Part shown: piece after piece, positions 44,173 through 58,814 of the stretch
How positions within the stretch are numbered: position 1 is the stretch's first letter
How the letters are laid out: every line of letters begins with the position of its first letter
Origin: Rhodamnia argentea
Taxonomy: Eukaryota; Streptophyta; Magnoliopsida; Myrtales; Myrtaceae
Assembly: GCF_020921035.1 (NCBI RefSeq)
Contig: NC_063150.1
Span: 33,651,826 to 33,715,825, forward strand
DNA: 64,000 nucleotides
Direction of reading: 5' to 3'
Notes under the pieces: model-generated
What the model saw: only the letters and a program-made list of their open reading frames with translations
Told to the model about the DNA's origin: nothing
The model's database searches: none
Made by a program: the position numbers and the translations under genes

Positions 44173-47100
44173 GATATTCAAAGCTCCCTCCAACGGTTCA
44201 AGCCCCCTCTTTTGGCCGAGTAAGCACGCTCCAACCTTAGTTGCCTTGCACCCAGCACGATGAAAATTCAATCCGGATATACGCAACCTGGCCAGCACAA
44301 ATATGTTCTGTATACAATATAACGCATCGTTTGTTATGTCTCTGCCACAGCAATCCATGAGAAGATAATTCCAAAAGAAAACACAACTAGAGCACAGAAA
44401 GCTAGGACAGCACAAAATAACAGTCACAGAACCAAATCCTCTTCCCTGACGAAAGCACCTTCTATGCTCAAAAACAGAATTAAAGCACCGAGCAACTAAG
44501 GCTCTAAAACTGCAGAAAGACTTTAAGCTTACACAGTCAATCACCTCCCAAAAGTAACTGTAGAGAGACCACATGACAAAGCCTTCTAAACTCATGGTAA
44601 CTCTGTAGTTGGTCCCCTCGGACCAGAACACAAGCCCGGTGAGAAGTGATGTCACGATCACCAACATTGGCTCTGAGTCAGAGGCCACTATATCTGATAT
44701 TGACCATAGATCAGCATGAGACATCCTTGCGTCAATTTTATTACCCTAAAGTAAGCCAGATACATAACAAGATAGGGAGACCTAGACTGGATGTGAAATG
44801 AAAAGAGAACGGAAATGCTCCAATGCGATTTCTGCGCTGCAGCTAAAATTTTGTACACCGCTAGAATGAGTCTATGCGGTATTATTTTTGGCCCCCTCTG
44901 GCAAACAAATTTTCCAAGCCCGTGGACATTCCAAATCTAAGTCAAGCAGCCAAAAGTAAAGCTGCCCTTAGCAAGCATGACTCCAGAAGTCTACTGTGGA
45001 AGGGCCTAAGAGCAAGCAAGTCAAATCTGGAAAAAGGATATCCCATCCACCGTATCCTAAAATTTAAAAAATTACAGAAAAAGAAAATGTAGAGCACTAG
45101 TTACAAAAGCAGCTCATTTCCACGCTCAGCCAATGAAAGCATCCAACACAATGGCACAAATACAATACATAATCCGATCAGTTTTCCATGTCATCCATCA
45201 CTTCAGCAACCAATCATCCTCGATTGCATGATCAAATCTCTCAACCTTAATCAATATCTTTGTAGTCAAGAAACCTAAGAATCCTAAATACCAATATACC
45301 CGGAAAAGCTAAAGAAGATGCGTGGATGCTGTCCACCCTGCGAAACCTCACTAAAACATATATAATGCAGAATCTAATGACTCCTGCTTTCCTGAAAGCT
45401 GCTACAGGGACATATAATACACCCCCCACTGAGTATTCACCCATTAAACAAATGAAAGGATCAAAGCAATAGTGGCCTCTGGGGCAACCAAAGCAGAATT
45501 CTGGGACAAGAAACCCTATTGAATAAAGAAGACCCTCAGCCAGGAGGACCAAATCAAATCGAATGAAAAAGTAAACCCGAATTGCCAAATATATAATTGT
45601 AAAGCAGAAAGCCTTTGCGGCCGAAATAAAAAATTTCCTGGCAGAACCAATTGGAAGGTGTATGTGAAAAGGAAGGCGCATTGTGGAAGGCTCTGGAAAA
45701 TTTCCAAGCTTTTGCTAAACATAGATATATCGCTGCACTAACAGCTTCCGCGCATTAAAATAACTAACTTGTCACTGTTTTGGGCCAGTGAGATTTCTTT
45801 CCACTAATAGCAACGTGTCGCCACAAAACTTGTCAACTTATCCACCACTATTATTCTGATAAGTGAAAGTTATTGGTTGCTGATGCCTGGACAGATTACT
45901 AAAAGTAGACCATATCATCCTATTTATCTATCCACCATCCTATTTATCTATCCACAATCAGTTCCAACCTTTACAACTTTATCCTCGTATAGTTTCTAGT
46001 GTAAAAGTTAGTATATTCTGTAAAAGAATGTAAGAAAAGAGAACCTCTCACAGCCTTCCAACTTATTATCTATTCCTTTTGGCAAAAGGGTTTTCTGGAG
46101 AGCTCTAAAGTTGGCTGCAACCTTCTGCTGACACCAAATAAAGTTCGTACCGTTAACCAATGCTAATATGGCACCATTTTTCCCTATGCAAAACGTTCAA
46201 AATCGACAGAGAAAGTCTGCGACAAGAGGATATTAGAAAATTACTCTTCAATCCGATCTCCTTGGTGGGGGGGTAATTGCTATCAAAGCACGATAAATTT
46301 TGAAGTAATGAGCAGTCAATAGCCAGCAGAAAAAGGATTCCGTACATATATGATAGCTTTTCCCTATAAAAAAAAAAAAACTAAGGGGGGTAAGATCTTC
46401 CGTCACTTTTCACTGTAACAAAAAGATGCTACTGACATTGCTCATTATGGGGCATGTGTCACAAGGAAATAAGAGGGAACATTTGTTGCCTCCACCAATG
46501 GATCCTACCAATCAAAAGCATCAAGAAATATTCTCTCCAACACAATGCCCAATTTCTTATTCAAGAAACAGCTGTACAATTCCACTTTGTTGACAATGAC
46601 CATGCACCTTTGGATTAATCAGTTACTCCTTGTGTTGGAATTTTGGGGCAGTCAAAAAATTTCCTCCATATACAAAAAAGTTGAAGATCTCAAAAGGAAC
46701 AGCTTTAACTAAAGAGGGAAGCAAGCTTAAAATGTCTATTTCATCAAATCTTCATGGCAATTATCTTATACATGCAAAGCAAATTCATATTGCCAGCAGT
46801 CCGTGACCTTTTTTCATTAATGGTGTTACACTTCTAAGGTTCCACTGTCAGTTTGAACGGGTAATATCAGCGTTTATCCTTCCGACCAAAAAAAAAAATA
46901 TCAGTGTTTATCCGGAGAATGTAACAATAAGTCAGAAATACACAGACAGAGTATCATGCTTTCCATATATCTAAAAATGACACTACAAGCGGCAAAATTT
47001 GTCGTGTGCCCTGAACAACTTAGGAATACGTCCAGGCACATCAACTATGCCAATATCAGCATCATATCAGGAACCATTCTTTGTTGTTTTATTAATTTCT

Positions 47101-47310
47101 TCTTCCTCATAAGAGGTTCCAATCAATTGGTTCTCTATTAACAAACATCCACTGAATGCAATACATCAGGAATAAAAAAGCGACTCCTGATATATCTACA
47201 AACAAGAATTGTGGACCAGTTCCTGCCAAAAAGAGTAACCTGCCCAAAGGTTCCACGAGCATCATGCACAGAAAATATATCATCTTCCACTAATTCAAGG
47301 ACTGTTCGCT
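44173..47310 (-). CDS. Unidentified multi-exon gene, probable membrane protein (partial)
   Basis: Three minus-strand exons have good splice sites and matching phases: 47240-47310 (acceptor TTTCAG, ends GTFGQ|GTTACT), 44533-44745 (71 codons, ends GATTGT|GTAAGC) and 44173-44307 (45 codons, acceptor TATACAG, donor GTAAGT). Joined, they read ..RTVLELVEDDIFSVHDARG.. then ..MSHADLWSISDIVASDSE.. followed by the hydrophobic MLVIVTSLLTGLVFW and FVMWSLYSYFWEVIDC, then a basic stretch. The first reading frame is not the only open one everywhere, and the first and last exons were not found. A 5' region near 50.0-50.15 kb is a candidate start. I do not recognise the family. The hydrophobic segment suggests one or two membrane helices. 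It could also be a non-coding transcript. Confidence 0.4.
44746..47239. other. Presumed intron of the unidentified gene
   Basis: T-rich on the minus strand, as expected of plant intron or untranslated RNA. A 144-codon minus frame (45247-45681) is rich in F, I and V and probably reflects T-richness. Another open patch at about 46060-46160 (minus) could be an exon. The micro-insertion at 46863-46913 lies here. Confidence 0.35.
46863..46913. mobile_element. 17-bp micro-insertion, opposite orientation
   Basis: AATATCAGCGTTTATCC (46863-46879) and AATATCAGTGTTTATCC (46897-46913) flank TTCCGACC plus a run of A. This is the reverse orientation of the GGTCGG and T-tract inserts at 25785 and 32918, as expected if such pieces insert in either direction. 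Confidence 0.65.
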
Positions 47311-50190
47311 CTGAAAGATATCATCCAACGTTTGAGTAGTCACCAAGTACCTATGCATATAAACTTTCTTACTTCCATTCTCACACTAGTTCTAATAAGA
47401 CACCTGGCCATGATCTTGGACCACACCTCCATTACAGTGTTCTACAGCCGGAAAAGTTAACTTCATTGGACAGGATGTCGATCATATACCACCAACTCTT
47501 TCCCTGTCATCAACCCATCACCCCTTCTTCTTTGGATTGATCCAGGTTCTACCAACTCTCAGAATAGGAACATCTGAGACTGAAACTTTGCAAGGCCCTA
47601 TATTTGGAAAAATGCTAGACCTCAGTATCATTGGTTGAAGCAATGAAGCTTGAAGTCATCTGTAGACTTCAAGTGACTTCAGAGCAAAGCAACGATCTGT
47701 GAAAGGGTCATAGTAGTGTGCACCTGCTCTTAACTATACAGCCATAAATAAATGCACCCCTTGGTGAAAGACCTCATAGATTCTTCTCTTGTGGTACCAG
47801 AGACATACATCGGTTGTATAAAGTGCCCTTGACAAGATGAAGCACTAACCATGGCAGGAAAGCTTAACAGCTAAATATCTGTTCATCATAGCTCCGTTAT
47901 CTCGGAGCACACTTTCTTCTAATTCCAGTCATTCTCCTCTAATGATTAGGAGAGGAAACTGGCAAACTTCAAGATGAAATACTCATAGGTGAGATAAAAA
48001 CATGAGACCACTTCTATTCGAGACTAACCCCAAGTTCCTTCCGTGGGGCATTCCTCTTTGATGAGGACAGTGATAAAAATAAACAAGATGGACCACTAGG
48101 CTGTTAACTTATGTAACTGTAAAACTACATTAAGCCATTATGCAGAAACCAGAAGACATGGGATCTTAAGGAAGTAAAAGGCAGACAAATTGTTCTGTGC
48201 TATTTTGCTTTCTTCGCTTAGTGCTGTATTTCTTTTTACTTGCATTGGTAGGAGCATAAAAGTGGATGAAGCGTAAGGACGGATACAGACACAGCCCTTT
48301 ATTGAACTAGAAGGAGCCAAAAAAAAAAACTCAAATCTGTAGAAAAATCTATTGAGGCTTCCCTATATACACACCACAGCTTACCAAGCAATAAATAGAA
48401 TACTTATCATCCTGAGATGCTTGTAGAGATGTCTTGCCTCTAAATGTAGTGAGCTCAATTGCTCCGTGAACTTATCATGCGCTCAAAGCAAGCATGTGAT
48501 CATTAGAGCAAGCATATGACCATTTGGAGTCTCTTACATATTGTAACTTATAATTGAAGTTTGCCACTGTAGATGTCCAGTTTTGAGTTCATCTTTCAAC
48601 CTGGGTCCAGATGAACATGATAAGCATGTACATGCTAAATTTCCATACAATAAAGTTTGCCGTTTTTGTGGGGAAAGAAGAGCAGCAGTAACCCTAACAA
48701 ATTAAGGTAAAAAAAATCCATATGCACAATTTTCACTTCATATTCGTTTATGTCAGAGTTCTTTGAGCTTCAGTAAAGGACAATAAGTAAAATGGGACAT
48801 GACACATTGTAAGCCGGCCCGTTAGCTTTCAAAAATGGCTACCGCATCTGCGCTTTACTATGATTTGGTGCGGAACTGAAAGCGGGAGATCGCTACGCCC
48901 CTTGGCCTATCCAAATGAGAGTTTCGGGGACCACAATGAGGAGTATACCCTTTCCATAAAAAGAAAGACCAACTCAATACAATTTCACACTCGACATTCC
49001 GCTTGTGATTTCTCTTAGAGAAGTAGAGGTGGCAAGGGCCGGAAGAAGAAGAAAAAACCCTTCGACACAGTCCATCAATGCAACCTCAGGGCACATGACC
49101 ACATACGCCCTGTCTTACCATGCTTCTCATACTTATCTCTTAACAAGAGTTGCATTACTAACAAGTAACAAGTTAGTCTCCCCTGTACAGATGCTAATTT
49201 TGGCTTCACTAAACATAACTTTGCTGGTCTTTTGCAAAGCTCAGACAGAAGTTATACTAGTGATTGTTCCTACAGATCTCAGTCCCTCTGAGAATACATA
49301 ATGCAGAGCCTTTCCTTCCAAAATTTTGCCTCTTTTGCACCTAGTTTGTCTCAATCTCTGCAGGTAGGGAAATTAGTTACCCGCTACCAATCTATCCTAC
49401 GTTAACTCTTCGCTGGTCCTTGATACCAGAGGCCATATTTTCTTTCATTATCTTTAAAAACCAAAGATGCTCAAGCTTTTAGGGAATCAACTGGGCATTC
49501 TCCTGCTTTTAGAAACATCAATTGTCTCATTATCTAAAGATGAGATGGATGTATGCATCTGACCCTCATCCTTAGGCACTAGTCCGAACCTAAGGCCCCA
49601 GTGGTGACTGTGAAAGAGAATTCATCAAACCTCAATGATCTATGTATACACTCAGTTGCAAGGAAGCAAATGTATGATCAACAACTCCGACGATGCACAT
49701 ACACGGAAAAATCCACAAAAAATCGCATTGCTAATCTGCACAAGCTATTTAATGTAACAAGGAGCAGGAACAGCAACCCAAAAACACAAAAGATGGAACG
49801 TGCTGAAGCAACTGATGCAGCAACTATCGCAGTCATATCTGATTTTAGGTTTGAAATTCAAATTCAATCTCATCATTCAGTTTAAGCACCAAACTAACGT
49901 CGGAAATCGAGTGAACAACCGCACTGAGCTACGAATCAAGCAACGTGATTCGAGAAGAATTTAAGGCGGAGATTCGGTTGAGCTCAGAGATACGCACATT
50001 GTCTTCGAGAGAATCGCTCGTTCAATAGACGACGAAGAGATCGAAAGCCCGAACGAGAAACCTCCACGCAGAGAACGCCATTGCGAGCTTGAAAGCGAGG
50101 ACGGCGGGGGCTCCCGCGCAGAGGGAAAAACCCCCCGCCGGTTCTTTCGATCGAGCGGTGAATAAAAAGTTGTTGGCAAGAGGAAATAGA
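47311..50190. other. Upstream part of the unidentified transcription unit
   Basis: Mostly unremarkable DNA of intron-like composition. A GC-rich block at 49990-50160 on the minus strand has an ATG (near 50081) opening 19 codons (MAFSAWRFLVRAFDLFVVY) before a stop. It may be the leader of the multi-exon gene or an upstream small frame. A further hydrophobic minus frame of about 50 codons lies near 49690-49835. No exon is certain. Confidence 0.3.
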
Positions 50191-50214
50191 AAATTAAGGG
50201 TAAAATGACAAATC

Positions 50215-50510
50215 ATCCACCAATGAATTTTGGTACAAGATCATCTTTTAACTTTAATTTAATATGTAATATTAAAAAAATTCATTTATTTAAAATTAAT
50301 ACTGAAATTTTGATATACGCTCAATTTAGTCAATATTCAATCTTGTCTCTAAATTTCAATTAATGAAAAGACAATATTAAACATTTGCATACAGTTCGAT
50401 GAATAAATTGAACATATATCATTAAAATAAGTTAAAATTTTAGAGACTATATATTGGACTAAGCTTAGAAATTACTTGCATATTGATTCAAAGTTCAAAA
50501 ATTCAGAAAA
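50215..50510. repeat. Dispersed AT-rich repeat family, copy 5
   Basis: Family-type words such as CAATGAATTTTGGTACAAG, AATTTAATATGTAATATT and ATTGAACATATATCATT match the pattern seen at 3480-8385. Non-coding and degenerate. Confidence 0.5.
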
Positions 50511-50806
50511 ATTTAATTTGGAAAGGTGGAAAGAATCTGAAGTCCCGCGGGGTGAAATGCTGGACCGGTCCAGCAGGCAACATGCCAACACGAGCCATTA
50601 GATGAACGGGGAATTGCATTTGAGCCGTTGAATAGTATTATGAAAACTTCAAACGGTTACCTGCTAAACCGGTCACGCAGTAACCAACTACCTTTTAGGA
50701 AAGTTGTTGACCACGATGCCGTTGACTGAGCATTATACGAAAAAAAAAAAAAACATTTATTTACCGTTTCGGTTCTGAAAATTTACGAGCTGCAAAGGTA
50801 TATTAA

Positions 50807-51224
50807 GGGGGTGCATGAAATTCATTCGGAAACAGAATTTCTGTTCCAAACCTATTTCTGGAATAGAAATCCGTTTGGTAACGCAATTCTATTTTTCTAT
50901 TTCAGAAACAAAAAGTTGTTTCAGAAATAGATTTGAAGAAGAAATGAGAAACAAAAATTTTCTACTTTTTCGAGAAACAGAAATAGAAATCTCATTTTTT
51001 CTTAAATACCCGCCACCGCCAACCACCACCCGGGGTCACCGCCGCCAGTCACTAGTCGTCGCCGCCGCCGCAATGATCAGGGTGACATATTTTTCAGAAG
51101 TATAAATTTTATGTCGTTATCAAACACATTTTTTTGCTTAAAAACTCATCCAGAAACGGAAATAGAAAAAACTATTTTTAGCCGTAAATCTATTTCTGAA
51201 ATAGAATGGTTATCATTCACCCCC
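50807..51224. mobile_element. 418-bp PIF/Harbinger-like MITE
   Basis: Left end GGGGGTGCATGAAATTCATTC and right end on the opposite strand GGGGGTGAATGATAACCATTC are inverted repeats. TAA flanks both sides (50804-50806 and 51225-51227), the 3-bp duplication typical of PIF/Harbinger (Tourist) elements. Sub-terminal words (AATAGAAATCCG, CAGAAATAGA) repeat in both orientations. The centre is GC-rich (51008-51075) and non-coding. A longer, diverged relative is at 58815-59590. Confidence 0.75.
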
Positions 51225-51229
51225 TAAAA

Positions 51230-52160
51230 GTGTTGTCTCTTTTGTCTAAACTTGGCAAGGATAATGATTTGGAAAGCATTGAACAACTATTCCCCAAATA
51301 ATTGCTCTGCATCTAGTGCTCTTGATGATAATATTGTATACGGTCAATTTTTTCTTTTCTTTTTTGGTCTAAGTATACGGTGAATTTATCGACACCAAAT
51401 GTAAAGAGAATATTTAGGTACGTCGTCGACACATTAACACTCATTTAAAAGATACTAATTAATACATCATCTACTGTATTTGGAAACTGCGTTGCTAGCA
51501 TGCTTTAGGCTCCAAAGTTCCTTGAGCAAATGCTTTGACAAAATTTTCGGAGAATTTTGAAAAGATACAATTATATTCCCACAGGCCTTTAAAAGACCTT
51601 TAAACCGAGGCAAGTGAAGATGTGTTTTGAGCATTTCCGAAACGCAAATACGATTTTTTTCTTCTTTCAACTTCATTTCAAAAATGTTCCCACCTTATGC
51701 AACATCATCGAGGAGGGTTTGGGCCTCCTGCGTGCGGCTGACGCGCCAGCCAATGGCGTGCCTAGCGGGTAGCGGCAGCTTAGTTCTACTGACAAATGTA
51801 AATAAAAAAAAAAGGAATCGCAAAACCTTTACAAAATATAGTTTTTTTCAATGGCCTTTTAAGTGAAAGTTGCTTCTCACTATGTTTTTAAAATTTGCCG
51901 AACAATATTTGCATTTTCTGACCCAAAAAAAAGTACTATTTGCACATTGAAAAAACCCTTTCACCTAAAGCCATTCGCATTTTCTCAAAAAGGTTCCCCT
52001 AAAGCCTTTCCAAAACGCACCCACAATCATTCAATCGATGTTACAAGTTACAACTCCTTAAGGGTTAAAATGACAGCTACATAGAAAATGTTTAAACAGT
52101 GTCTAGATTTATTCTCCCGCCATCGAAGGTCGGCCAATTACAAAATAAAAACTCTGATTT
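51230..52160. other. Gene-free stretch, 3' flank of the CCoAOMT-like gene
   Basis: No gene is supported. It contains a micro-insertion (51336-51387) and many AT-rich words. The last 60-100 bases before 52161 should be 3' untranslated sequence of the methyltransferase gene (minus strand). Confidence 0.5.
51336..51387. mobile_element. 22-bp micro-insertion with 15-bp duplication
   Basis: GTATACGGTCAATTT (51336-51350) and GTATACGGTGAATTT (51373-51387) flank 22 bases, a T-rich tract followed by GGTCTAA. It has the same architecture as the inserts at 25785 and 32918, with GGTCT replacing GGTCG. Confidence 0.6.
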
Positions 52161-55391
<3,231 letters not shown>

Positions 55392-55467
55392 CTTGGCCTT
55401 TTTCCGAGCCTACTGGGGCTGATATGTGTCTATTGCTCTCTACTGCTCTGCTCCGCGATGCCGGAGG

Positions 55468-55475
55468 TTATATAA
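55468..55475 (-). promoter_or_regulatory. TATA box of the CCoAOMT-like gene
   Basis: The 12-bp palindrome GGTTATATAACC (55466-55477) contains a TATA motif about 80 bp upstream of the start codon, giving a leader of about 50 bases on the minus strand. This supports the very short first exon. Confidence 0.65.
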
Positions 55476-55628
55476 CCGTTGGATTGGACTCAATAGAGTT
55501 CTGCGTGTATCCACCGGTCAAAGCCTCTCCCTTCTTGATTTATCTTGCTCACGCTCCGCACCCACCTGTGGGTGTGATTGTTCAGTTAGGAACTATGAAC
55601 CGTGCTTGAATCAAATCTATTAGGAAAC

Positions 55629-55735
55629 CGCTAGCATGATAGTCTGATAGTACCATCAGTTATTTTTGACCACATGCTCTCTTAAATCAATAAATTCTTT
55701 ATGCAAAACACACGGTGATAGTGTATCGTCCCTGT
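55629..55735 (+). repeat. Direct repeat upstream of CCoAOMT-like gene, copy A
   Basis: GCTAGCATGATAGTCTGATA, then GTACCATCAGTTATTTTTGAC and TTATGCAAAACACACGGTGATA match copy B at 58338-58440 in the same orientation, roughly 80% by eye over 100 bases. Confidence 0.65.
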
Positions 55736-55739
55736 ACAT

Positions 55740-57060
55740 TCGGTGAAGCATTTCCCAATGTACTATTCATTGTGCCGTTGGACAAGGATTATTTCCTAAC
55801 CCGGAGTTTCTATTCAGAAAAATGGCAAGATTGTTGGAAGATATAATTATATGGGCGACCACATTTCCGGTGATTTTATTGTAATGTACGACCGGTGTAT
55901 CGATGTTGGTGAACGTCGTCTATAAGAAGGACCAATGCATAGAGACAGGGAGACGAACTGCAAAAATTGCAAGAACACTTTGTTCACTTTGTGATCAATC
56001 GATCTTGCCTTCGTACCTGGTCTATTAGTCTGAACAACTACTGCAGTAGTGCGTGTACTCCGGTCGCATGATCTACCAAAGTTCAGGTCGAAGCGGCTTT
56101 AGGTAGAAGTAAAACAAGCTACATCTGTAATATCTAATATCTCGAGAGCTACTAGTAAACTTCAGCTTTACTGGTGGCTGTTAGTTTGGAAAAGTGGACG
56201 TACGTTTATTGCGTTCGTCAATTTTTATCTCTTATTACTTGCTTTTTTATTTATTTGACAAAAGCGCTCATAGTTTTTTCTGTGTCTCTAATATGGTTAT
56301 GCACATACAATCTTGCTTCTAATTATAGTCGCGCATAGTTAGCAAGTTTTGTTAAATAACCTAACCTACTCTTCCTTTCTAAGTTATATCACTAACCACA
56401 ATAGGTTTTACATATAACGTTATCGTTCATGTTCTTTTTATTATTTTGTGCGGAATATGAAGGAATTTCTGGCGTATTCCGAGAGAATAGCCGCTAAAGC
56501 CTATCTCATCGAGTTTTGTACTCTGAAACATGTTGTTTAATAGATTTTCCAACAAAGTAAAACGAACAGGATTTGGCTGAAATTTTCGAATTTTTGGGTA
56601 AAGAGATTAAAATAATGGGTACCTAAACAGTAAACACTAGACAGTTTCGGTTCAATTCAATTTGGGTGCCCGATCGAAACACTTTTAAACAATTCATTAT
56701 CTCCCTCCCAAAGAACGCCCTCCAAGAAACTTTATTTTTTTTTGGTCAATTTTTTTTTTCACTGCTGCCTTTCCGCACATCGGCCCGACCCGACCCGACC
56801 TCAAATGCGTTTTCGATTCGGGTACTATACAATTTCTTTTCTTTCTTTTTTTCAGAAAGCAGGGGGGCTAGCTCGTGTGGCCTCGTCATCTGTCGTTGCT
56901 CTTTGGTCTAGCCACCGGTCAAACCCTCTCGCTTCTGTCGGTTAGCATGATCTTGTGGTATGGATCGAATCTCCGAAGGCTTGAGCCGAATGCACGATCC
57001 GAAGTGACGTGGCTTTTGCCCTTAAAGCACAGACGTGGGACTTTCTTTGTTTTACCGGAA
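55740..57060. other. Gene-free stretch upstream of the CCoAOMT-like gene
   Basis: No supportable gene. GCCACCGGTCAAACCCTCTC at 56911-56930 repeats TCCACCGGTCAAAGCCTCTC (55510-55529) from the methyltransferase promoter region, suggesting local duplication. The remainder is AT-rich. Confidence 0.45.
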
Positions 57061-57069
57061 AATTAGCAA

Positions 57070-57620
57070 AAAAAAATCTAAAGTGCTAATATTTTTTTGA
57101 ATCACGTCAATTATTTTAAAAAACGATTATTTTAATGTCAACTCCACTGACCTTTGCTAGAAATCAAACGTGGTTTGCCGGAAGATCCTAGTCAGCAAGA
57201 AAAATAAATTAAAAATAATAAAAAAATCCACCTAATAGTAAAACACTTTAAAAAATTAAAAAACTCAAAACTCAAAAAAAGAAAAAATGTGAAGCATTTG
57301 CAGCGGCGACGGGGCTGCAACTTCTGCTTCCCTCATTCATTTATTTTTTAATTTTTAATTTTAATTTTATTTTTTAGGCTATTTTTTGTTTAATTTTAAT
57401 TTTTTTTTAAAATTAATTATTTTTAAGTTGAGCAGTTCACATGAACGCCGTATGAGTTAATTTTTTTTTTAAATTGACACGTCATATTAAAAAATTAATA
57501 AAAAATAGCACGTGTATTGTTTGGCCGGAATTGGTACTTAGTTGATCGATTGTTCTTCGATTTAACACTTAAGTTATCTAAAAAAAATATTGACGCCAAA
57601 GTGAACGCCCATCAATGTAA
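57070..57620. mobile_element. Diverged copy of the 37558 Mutator-like element
   Basis: Matching blocks are TAAAGTGCTAATATT, ACGTGGTTTGCCGGAAG and AGTCAGCAAG on the left, and TTTTTAAGTTGAGCAGTTCACATG, AATTAATAAAAAATAGCACGTG and TTGGCCGGAATTGGTACTTA on the right, all collinear with 37600-38300. The outermost terminus is lost and the GC-rich core is reduced to a few tens of bases near 57297. Confidence 0.65.
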
Positions 57621-57629
57621 GACAGAAGA

Positions 57630-58810
57630 ATTCATAAAAAGAAATTATACACATGTATTTTTTTTAGTTGTTGACTATTCTCATTGTAACATAGTCTTGC
57701 AACTTTCGATTCGCTCATGAAGAAACCTTGGCTGAAAATTGCAATTAAGGGACTTCGTTAAGTCAATACTGATAGAAAGTTTGGGAGATTACACGAATAT
57801 AAAAAGTATATGGGACCTATTATCAAATCATATGGGATAATAACTTCAACAAATACACGGTCTTATTTGAGATCATGTTCGTTCCGACGAATCTTCTGCT
57901 AAAAAAGATTTCCCCCCTTTTTCCTAGTTATCGTCTATGTTTTAGTCATATACCTACCATTCCCTTTTTGTCCGGGGAGCTGCTCGAGGAGGACCGTTCC
58001 GTTCGAACCGACGACAGATGCATCATTGAACCCTTGAAGGGTAGCCAAAAAACCCCGTACCAATCTCATCGCGAGAGCATGTGCCGTTGAATGCGCCTTC
58101 TAGGCTTTTACCTGAAAATGAACGCGGCGTTAATGAAGTTCTGATGTTTCGTAGCAAATGAAAAGGTACAGCGTCGAAAGAAACTGAGAGATGTACTCTA
58201 AGGTAAGGATGAAACAGACAGGTGACGATTTCAACGAGAGTACATGTGTGCTACTTTTTGTCTTTTCTGTCTTTTGTGTAAAGAAGAGTTGGTGCTTATT
58301 CAAGCACATTAACATAAATGCCTTTGATACTGAAAAACTGCTAATTTGATGATCTGATAGTACCATCGGTTATTTTTTACTATGCGATCTCTTAATTAAT
58401 GATTATTTTATGCAAAACACTCGATGATGGTGCGTTGATTTATGGTCGAGATTGCATGATCTTTGATAATCTTGTCGGAGAGGCATTTCCCTCGGTGCCT
58501 CGTTATACAAGTTATTACGGACTCCACTAGGCACGTAAATGGGCCGGACGGACTGGGCTTCTACCGAAAAGCCAACACGGCCTGAAAAGTTTGGGCTTGG
58601 ACATCCTAGGCCTAAAATCAAGCCCGAATCCGAAAAGCGTAGAGATGATCGGTTCCCGATACAGTCCGATCCGATTCCTAGACGATGGTATCATTGAATC
58701 GGTTGCATTTTTTCTGTGATTTGTCATTAAATTTTTCTTGTTAACGACATATTCATCGGACCACTTCTTGTTAATGGTATCACATTGCCGTTAAACTTGA
58801 AAGTTATATT
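57630..58810. other. Gene-free stretch
   Basis: No gene. It includes direct-repeat copy B (58338-58440) and words such as GGGCCGGACGGACTGGGC and GATCGGTTCCCGATACAGTC at 58540-58670 that recall internal parts of hAT-type plant elements. Confidence 0.45.
58338..58440 (+). repeat. Direct repeat, copy B
   Basis: TGCTAATTTGATGATCTGAT, GTACCATCGGTTATTTTTTAC and TTATGCAAAACACTCGATGATG align with copy A at 55629-55735, 2.7 kb away in the same orientation. Confidence 0.65.
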
Positions 58811-58814
58811 ATAG

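Noticed and set aside
45247..45681. 144-codon hydrophobic frame on the minus strand
   Set aside because: Its composition (F, I, V, Y) follows from T-rich intron-like DNA, and no splice or family evidence supports it.
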